Assembly: GCA_020350905.1 (NCBI GenBank)
Contig: CP070843.1
Span: 190,372-199,621, forward strand
DNA: 9,250 nucleotides
Direction of reading: 5' to 3'
From: Deltaproteobacteria bacterium
GTDB lineage: Bacteria; Desulfobacterota; Syntrophobacteria; BM002
A program made the position numbers and the translations under genes. Position 1 is the stretch's first letter. The number at the start of each line of letters is the position of its first letter. The notes beneath the pieces are model-generated. The model was given only the letters and a program-made list of their open reading frames with translations, had not been told where the DNA came from and made no database searches. This document shows, one piece after another, positions 5,311 through 9,250 of the stretch.

Positions 5311-6626
5311 TTCTGAGCCGCTATGTGTATCGGATCCCAGGCGCCGGAGAAAGGCGGGGCATAAGCCAGGTCCAGATAGGCCAACTCCTCCAGGGAGAGG
5401 CCACCGGTCAGGGCAACCGCAAGCCCATTGATTCTTGAGACCACACCATCGCCTCCCACAGCCTGGGCTCCGAGAAGCCGACCGTTTTCGGTGTCGGCGA
5501 CCAACCGGATATGGAGTTCACGACTCCCCGGATAGCTGTGAGCTTTGGAGACACCTTGAATGGCCACCGCCTCTGCTTTTAGACCCGCTTCCCTGGCTTC
5601 TTCTGCGGTCAAGCCAGTGCTGGCTACCTCCAGATTGAACACCTTGAAGCAGATGGATCCCACAATTCCCGGAAATGAAAGATTCTGGCCGCCGATGTTG
5701 GCACCGGCAATGCGACCCTGTTTGTTGGCAATATCTCCGAGTGGAGCATAAACCGGCCTGTGGCTAATGCGATGAAAGCACTCACAGCAATCACCGGCGG
5801 CATAGATGTAAGGGATATTAGTCTGCAGGGACTCGTTCACAGAAATTGCTCCGGTGGAGCCAATCTCTAAACCAGCCTCAGAGGCAAGAGAAACCTGAGG
5901 AAGCACACCGAGACCGAGAAGCACCAAATCAGTTTCAAAACTATCACCACTGCTGTGGACGATAATCCCTCCCGTCTGCGTGGGCTCAAATCCTTCGAGG
6001 CTGGTCTCCCCCATGAAGGTCACTCCATTGGTTTCAAGTTCTATGAGAATTTGTTCAGCAAAATCTTCCCCCAGTCTCCTGAAGGGGAGATCTTTTCGAT
6101 AAACGACAGTAGTCTCCAGTCCCAGTCGCCTGAAAGCTTCACACATTTCAAGAGAAATCAGGCCTGCACCCACTACCACAGCCCGTTTAGCGCGCTTCTC
6201 ATCAATAAATTTTCTTATACGAATGGCATCAGTGACGTTTCGCAAACAGAAGATCCCCTCGAGGTCTTGGCCGGATACGCCTGGTAGCCGAGGAGTAGCA
6301 CCGGTGGCCACCACCAGGTAGTCGAAAGCAAGGGTCTCACCGTCAGAGATTTCCACCCGCTTTTGCTCAGGTCGGATGGCTGCTACCCTGGTATGAAGTT
6401 TTACCTCAATGCCGGACTTGGCAAAAGCTTCAGGGGTCCGGGCAATGAGCTTGGCCTCATCCCTTATTACATCACCGATGTAATAGGGTGTGGGTCAGGC
6501 TGAGAACGAGACGTGCTCACCACCCTCCAGTATGATCACCTCCAGTTCGGGGGCAACGCGCTTGGCTTTGGCAGCTGCACTCGGTCCTCCAGCACCACCA
6601 CCAATTATCACTAGTTTTTTTGCCAT
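5298..6626 (-). CDS. FAD-dependent pyridine nucleotide-disulfide oxidoreductase (NADH oxidase/CoA-disulfide reductase type), probable selenoprotein with Sec44
   Basis: 442 residues if the TGA at 6497-6495 is read as selenocysteine. Start ATG at 6626 with AGGAG at 6638-6634, seven bases upstream. Order: FAD-binding VIIGGGAGGPSAAAKAKR (6-23); active site EHVSFSA-U-PTPYYIGD with U44; VATGATP (106-112); NAD(P)-binding VVVGAGLISLE (150-160); FAD-contacting IYAAGDCCE (274-282); C-terminal dimer domain with YAPPFSGAWDP (422-432). Members use a single cysteine in S-x-x-C-G-x-P-Y to reduce O2, peroxide or CoA/thiol disulfides at the expense of NAD(P)H. Here Cys is TGA and the following Gly is Pro. The frame is otherwise intact and a SECIS-like hairpin follows the TGA, so recoding is far likelier than decay. 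No rhodanese domain is fused. The natural substrate is unknown. A conventional reading keeps only 5298-6356 (GTG start), lacking the FAD domain. Confidence 0.9.
6461..6497 (-). promoter_or_regulatory. Candidate bacterial SECIS element with its UGA codon
   Basis: The UGA is at 6497-6495 on the minus strand. Beginning seven bases after it, CCCTATTACATC (6488-6477) pairs with GATGTAATAAGGG (6473-6461), giving 12 base pairs with one bulged A. The apical loop is GGU (6476-6474). The loop G is 19 bases past the UGA. Bacterial SECIS elements are known to be coding-region hairpins just 3' of the UGA, with a G early in a small apical loop roughly 16-37 bases away, as in the GGU loop of E. coli formate dehydrogenase mRNA. 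All these conditions are met. Confidence 0.85.
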
Positions 6627-6633
6627 TGCTAAT

Positions 6634-6638
6634 CTCCT
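6634..6638 (-). promoter_or_regulatory. Ribosome binding site fixing the selenoprotein start
   Basis: AGGAG on the minus strand, seven bases before the ATG at 6626. It shows that translation starts upstream of the in-frame TGA. Confidence 0.8.
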
Positions 6639-6681
6639 GCTCTGTCATCTTAAGTAACAATTTATTCTCGGCGTCTTGATT

Positions 6682-6840
6682 TAAATCCGAAATCCGAAGC
6701 ACGAAATCCTAAACAAATTTGCAATCCAAATGTTCCACTGTTCAAAACGAAACTAATCAGAAGATTTAACTAAAGTTTCGATCATTTGGATTTTGGGAAT
6801 TTGAATTTGTTTCGAATTTCGATATTAGATATTCGGATTT
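6682..6840. repeat. Large imperfect inverted repeat, GGATTTCG family (second full copy)
   Basis: The left arm (about 6682-6746) reads TAAATCCGAAATCCGAAGCA, then CGAAATCCTAAACAAATTTG and CCAAATGTTC...CAAAAC. The reverse complement of the right arm (about 6770-6840) has the same word order, including GAAATTCGAAACAAATTC and AAAATCCAAATGATCGAAAC. That last word is nearly identical to 1029-1047 of the first copy. The arms are about 25 bases apart. It occupies most of the gap between the flavoprotein and the hydrolase; no gene seen. Confidence 0.75.
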
Positions 6841-6890
6841 TCAGCCATGTGCAGCGGGCATCTGGCTTTTTGATTTCCAACGAAGAGGGC

Positions 6891-7793
6891 TTATCGCCTC
6901 AGCTGTTGGAGGAGCCACTGAATGATGACCTTCTCCAGCTCTTTTTTATGGTTGCGGAAACGGTGGTCGGCAGCCCCTATCTTTCGTACCGTTATCTGGT
7001 TATCACGAGGACCACTATTCTTGAGGTGATCGGCCACGCTAGGGTCTGCCAAGCGATCGGCAAGACCGTGAACTATGAGAACAGGTGTGGAGACCTGGGC
7101 GATGTTTGTGAACGGGTCGGAGCGGGTCGCCGGTCCTCTCAGGCTTACTACATGGTTCGCGGTGTAAAGTGTCTTGCCCAGTGGGCCGAGGTCAATGAGC
7201 ATCCAAAAGTCACCCTTGCCTGCGGCGTGCAGTTCCTGGGCCCGGCGGAGAACCTCGCTTGCCGCTTCCAGGCCGAATGCTCTGACGTTCCATTGGAAGA
7301 GATTTCCAGGAGGTCCGGTTAGTATTATTCCGGTGATTCTCGGGTCTCGCGTTTCCGCCAGGTAGTAGAGGATCCGGTTGGTACCCATGCTGTGACCATA
7401 GAGGAAGAGGTTTTTGTAGCGACGACGAGCCATCTCATCCACGCCTGTGGCAATGTCTTGCAGATTTTCTTCGAAAAGGTTTTTCTTCGGCCCCAAGTCA
7501 TGGTCACGCATGTTAAGTGCTAAGGTGGTAAAGCCGTGTTCAGCTAAGGCTTCAGGAAGAAAGCTCATGATTCCTGAATAGAAATTGCCACCGTAGCCGT
7601 GAACCATGAGAACTCCCGCTTCAATCTGGTTGGGATGAGGCTGGCGCAAAACACCGTTCAACCAAATACCATCTGTGGTCTGCAGCCTTATGGGCTCAGT
7701 CCGAACTTTTTGTCCAGTCCCAGCGCAGGCTGAGCAAAGGAGAATGATAACCGCCGCAAGGCTAAACAAGAAAGGTATTTTGACTGATCGCAT
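6891..7793 (-). CDS. Alpha/beta hydrolase, membrane-anchored or exported
   Basis: 300 residues from the ATG at 7793 (numbering from there). GGAGAG lies about ten bases upstream; an ATG at 7817 would add eight residues but lacks a ribosome site. The N-terminus is a signal peptide: MRSVK, then a hydrophobic run ending CSAC at about 20-23. This resembles a lipobox, though the -3 position is Cys rather than Leu, so lipoprotein processing is likely but not certain. The alpha/beta hydrolase core follows: VHGYGG oxyanion loop (about 64-69), nucleophile GHSMG with Ser135, HGLADRLAD with Asp246, and AADHRF with His277, a complete Ser-Asp-His triad. The pattern resembles the monoacylglycerol lipase/carboxylesterase group, but the substrate cannot be told. 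It lies 48 bases downstream of the XRE regulator on the same strand, suggesting one transcript. Family is secure. Confidence 0.92.
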   Translation of the reverse strand: MRSVKIPFLFSLAAVIILLCSACAGTGQKVRTEPIRLQTTDGIWLNGVLRQPHPNQIEAGVLMVHGYGGNFYSGIMSFLPEALAEHGFTTLALNMRDHDLGPKKNLFEENLQDIATGVDEMARRRYKNLFLYGHSMGTNRILYYLAETRDPRITGIILTGPPGNLFQWNVRAFGLEAASEVLRRAQELHAAGKGDFWMLIDLGPLGKTLYTANHVVSLRGPATRSDPFTNIAQVSTPVLIVHGLADRLADPSVADHLKNSGPRDNQITVRKIGAADHRFRNHKKELEKVIIQWLLQQLRR

Positions 7794-7841
7794 GATTTTC
7801 TGACTCTCCAGCCACATAAGAACAGGATAAAGTTTCGCGAG

Positions 7842-8066
7842 CTAGGGAGTCTGGCCGCCGAGGAGCCAAGCTGGGTCTACCGAAAAAGTCTCTCTCAGGA
7901 CCTCAATATTTTCAGGAGAAAGCTGCTTTTCCCCAGCCTCAACGTCCTCAAGGTCCTTTTCGCTCATACCCAGTCTTAGAGCAACCACAGCCCGAGTGAG
8001 GCCGCGAACCTCTCTGAAATTCTGCATACGCTTGCCAACTTCCTTGTTGTCAAAATCGCTTTTCAT
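7842..8066 (-). CDS. Small XRE-type helix-turn-helix protein
   Basis: 74 residues from the ATG at 8066, supported by GAGGAAGGG about six bases upstream; a longer reading from 8096 has no ribosome site. Nearly the whole chain is a Cro/C1-type domain: EVGKRMQNFREVRGLTRAVV as helix 1 and turn, ALRLGMSEKDLEDVEAGEKQ as helices 2-4, then LSPENIEVLRETFSVDPAWLLGG, the usual XRE ending. The recognition region (TRAVVALRLGMSEKDLEDVE) is well preserved but there is no sensor domain. It precedes the hydrolase gene by 48 bases on the same strand and is divergent from manC. A palindrome 33 bases upstream of its start (8099-8114) is a candidate operator. Likely a local autoregulator of the pair, by inference. 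Confidence 0.88.
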   Translation of the reverse strand: MKSDFDNKEVGKRMQNFREVRGLTRAVVALRLGMSEKDLEDVEAGEKQLSPENIEVLRETFSVDPAWLLGGQTP

Positions 8067-8098
8067 AATGATCCCTTCCTCTACTCTCGCGAGCATTC

Positions 8099-8114
8099 CA
8101 TGGGTCGGTCCATG
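8099..8114. promoter_or_regulatory. Candidate operator palindrome upstream of the XRE gene
   Basis: CATGG (8099-8103) and CCATG (8110-8114) form an inverted repeat with a 6-base centre. A further CATG-TG-CATG lies at 8111-8120. Its position in the leader or promoter of a small HTH gene fits an autoregulatory site. No binding evidence. Confidence 0.35.
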
Positions 8115-8197
8115 TGCATGTTCTTAAAGAGACGCACAAGTGGCTAATCTAACACACAAGGTAGTCTTCTGCAAAATTCTTTCCCGTAAGACCAAAA

Positions 8198-8230
8198 TAA
8201 CAGATGACAAATGACAAATGGCTAATGACA
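8198..8230. repeat. Tandem ATGACAA-word repeat
   Basis: ATGACA occurs at 8204-8209, 8211-8216 and 8225-8230, with ATGACAAATGACAAATGGC between. It is another word family. It lies in the divergent spacer 8067-8293 between the XRE gene and manC, which otherwise holds only the operator and promoter candidates. Confidence 0.55.
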
Positions 8231-8239
8231 CCGTATACT
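8211..8239 (+). promoter_or_regulatory. Sigma70-type promoter of manC, -35 inside the repeat
   Basis: -35 ATGACA (8211-8216, 5/6) and -10 TATACT (8234-8239, 5/6), 17 bases apart. The start would be near 8246, 48 bases before the ATG. The -35 box is one of the tandem repeat words. Confidence 0.6.
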
Positions 8240-8293
8240 GGCACAATTCGTTTCACTGTCCAAACCCTGAGCTTGTGCGGAGGTAACAGGATA

Positions 8294-9250
8294 ATGTACG
8301 TGGTGATCATGGCTGGAGGCAAAGGCACCAGGTTCTGGCCGCGGAGCAGACAAAAGCGACCCAAGCAACTTCTCAATATCGTAGGGCGGCACTCTATGCT
8401 GCAACAGACGGTAGCGAGGATCACTCGTTTGCTGCCACCTGAGAATATAATAGTGGTGGCAGGTGAGAATCACGGGGAGGAGGTGCACAATCAGCTTGCC
8501 GAACTGCCTAAAGAAAATATCATTCTGGAGCCAGTAGGACGAAATACAGCAGCCTGCATAGGTTTGGCGGCACTCCTGGTGCAGCAGCGGGACAGCGCAG
8601 CAGTGATGGCAGTATTACCAGCGGACCATCTGATCACCGACGAGGAGCTTTTTCTGGCGACGCTGCGGGCGGCAGTTGCAAGGGCCCGACTACAGCCTGC
8701 GCTCATTACTCTGGGGATACGGGCCATGGCGGCTGAGACCGGTTACGGCTATATAGAGGCAGGAGAGCACGTTGATACAGTACAAAATCACAGCTTCTAC
8801 AAGGTGATTTCATTTCATGAGAAACCTGACCGGGAGCGTGCTGAGCATTACCTGGAACAGGGTAATTTTTTTTGGAACAGCGGAATGTTTGTCTGGCAAG
8901 CGGAGGCTATCCTGGAAGCAATACGAAGTCATTTGCCCGGGCTTTACTCAGATCTCCAAGAACTGCAGCCCTTTCTCGGTACGGGTGAACTTGAGGATGG
9001 CATTGCCCGCATTTACCCTGATCTGGAGTCCATTTCCATCGACTATGGTGTGATGGAAAAAGCAGAGAATGTCTTAATGATACCTGCAGACTTCGGTTGG
9101 AACGACTTGGGAACCTGGGCCTCCATGGCCCAGATCTGGCCTAAAGATGATCAAAACAACGTCTACCAGGGTGAAATTATGGCTTTGGATTCCAGAGAGA
9201 ATGTGGTGTTTAGTCGCCAGAAACTGTGCGTTCTTCTCGGCGTTGACGAC
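8294..9250 (+). CDS. manC: Mannose-1-phosphate guanylyltransferase (partial, 3' end beyond window)
   Basis: 319 residues are visible without a stop; the gene continues past the window edge. It makes GDP-mannose from GTP and mannose-1-phosphate for surface polysaccharide. Visible motifs: the pyrophosphorylase signature GGKGTRFWPRSRQKRPKQ (8-25), EPVGRNTA (79-86), LPADH (108-112), TGYGYI (149-154), FHEKPD (174-179), NFFWNSGMFVW (191-201), and the later SIDYGVMEK and FGWNDLGTW segments. All belong to the ManC/AlgA guanylyltransferase domain. Whether a C-terminal phosphomannose isomerase domain follows cannot be seen. Short forms end near 350-360 residues and bifunctional ones near 470. Start: ATG with GGAGG at 8279-8283, somewhat far, and a good promoter upstream. 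Codon use looks like the rest of the window. Confidence 0.95.
   Translation, partial: MYVVIMAGGKGTRFWPRSRQKRPKQLLNIVGRHSMLQQTVARITRLLPPENIIVVAGENHGEEVHNQLAELPKENIILEPVGRNTAACIGLAALLVQQRDSAAVMAVLPADHLITDEELFLATLRAAVARARLQPALITLGIRAMAAETGYGYIEAGEHVDTVQNHSFYKVISFHEKPDRERAEHYLEQGNFFWNSGMFVWQAEAILEAIRSHLPGLYSDLQELQPFLGTGELEDGIARIYPDLESISIDYGVMEKAENVLMIPADFGWNDLGTWASMAQIWPKDDQNNVYQGEIMALDSRENVVFSRQKLCVLLGVDD

Noticed and set aside
6495..6497. Reading the TGA as a nonsense mutation or sequencing error making the flavoprotein a pseudogene
   Set aside because: The rest of the frame, the ribosome site and all motifs are intact. The TGA is at the one position where Sec would be expected, and a SECIS-like hairpin follows it.
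6843..6871. Plus-strand hairpin AGCCA/TGGCT followed by five T's, resembling an intrinsic terminator
   Set aside because: No plus-strand gene lies upstream, the stem is short with a long loop, and it abuts the repeat. On the minus strand, where the hydrolase ends, there is no T-run.
6786..7322. Plus-strand frame of 178 codons overlapping the hydrolase
   Set aside because: It starts in the repeat and runs antisense to the well-supported hydrolase; no recognisable domain.

Overview
The window reads like a Gram-negative, probably anaerobic, deltaproteobacterial (Desulfobacterota-type) genome. Supporting this are genes for ADP-heptose and GDP-mannose synthesis (outer-membrane surface sugars), an IscR-like Rrf2 regulator, QueH instead of the QueG form of epoxyqueuosine reductase, a likely selenoprotein, and intergenic regions filled with short AT-rich 'word' repeats. 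The placement is inferred from gene content, not from any search.

Layout from left to right. A repeat tract (1-95) precedes a ComF-family phosphoribosyltransferase (106-906, +). A large imperfect inverted repeat (982-1142) follows, then the heptose-1-phosphate adenylyltransferase rfaE2 (1236-1736, +). A second repeat-rich spacer leads to an ArsM-like methyltransferase (2008-2748, -) that lacks one of the expected cysteines. A further repeat and an unexplained spacer end in a near-consensus sigma70 promoter driving an IscR-like regulator (3213-3629, +). This is followed by a structured leader and a small ABM-domain protein (3924-4211, +). On the minus strand come queH (4461-5000), with its own promoter and a 3' stem-loop, and then a 442-residue FAD/NAD(P) disulfide-reductase-family protein (5298-6626). 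Further on are a lipid-anchored or secreted alpha/beta hydrolase (6891-7793, -) and a small XRE-type regulator just upstream of it (7842-8066, -). The window ends inside manC (8294-9250, +), transcribed divergently from the regulator.

The most important observation is in the flavoprotein. Its frame is open from a good ribosome-binding site and ATG at 6626 down to 5298, except for a single TGA at 6495-6497. That TGA sits where the family's redox-active cysteine belongs (the S-x-x-C-G-x-P-Y motif). Just downstream in the mRNA is a 12-bp stem with a GGU apical loop, at the position and with the loop expected of a bacterial SECIS element. I therefore read it as one selenocysteine-containing gene. 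A standard gene caller would keep only 5298-6356 and lose the FAD-binding domain and the active site.

The genes do not form one pathway: most are single transcription units separated by repeats. The clearest pairing is the XRE regulator with the hydrolase. rfaE2 and manC both feed surface polysaccharide synthesis, but from opposite ends of the window.
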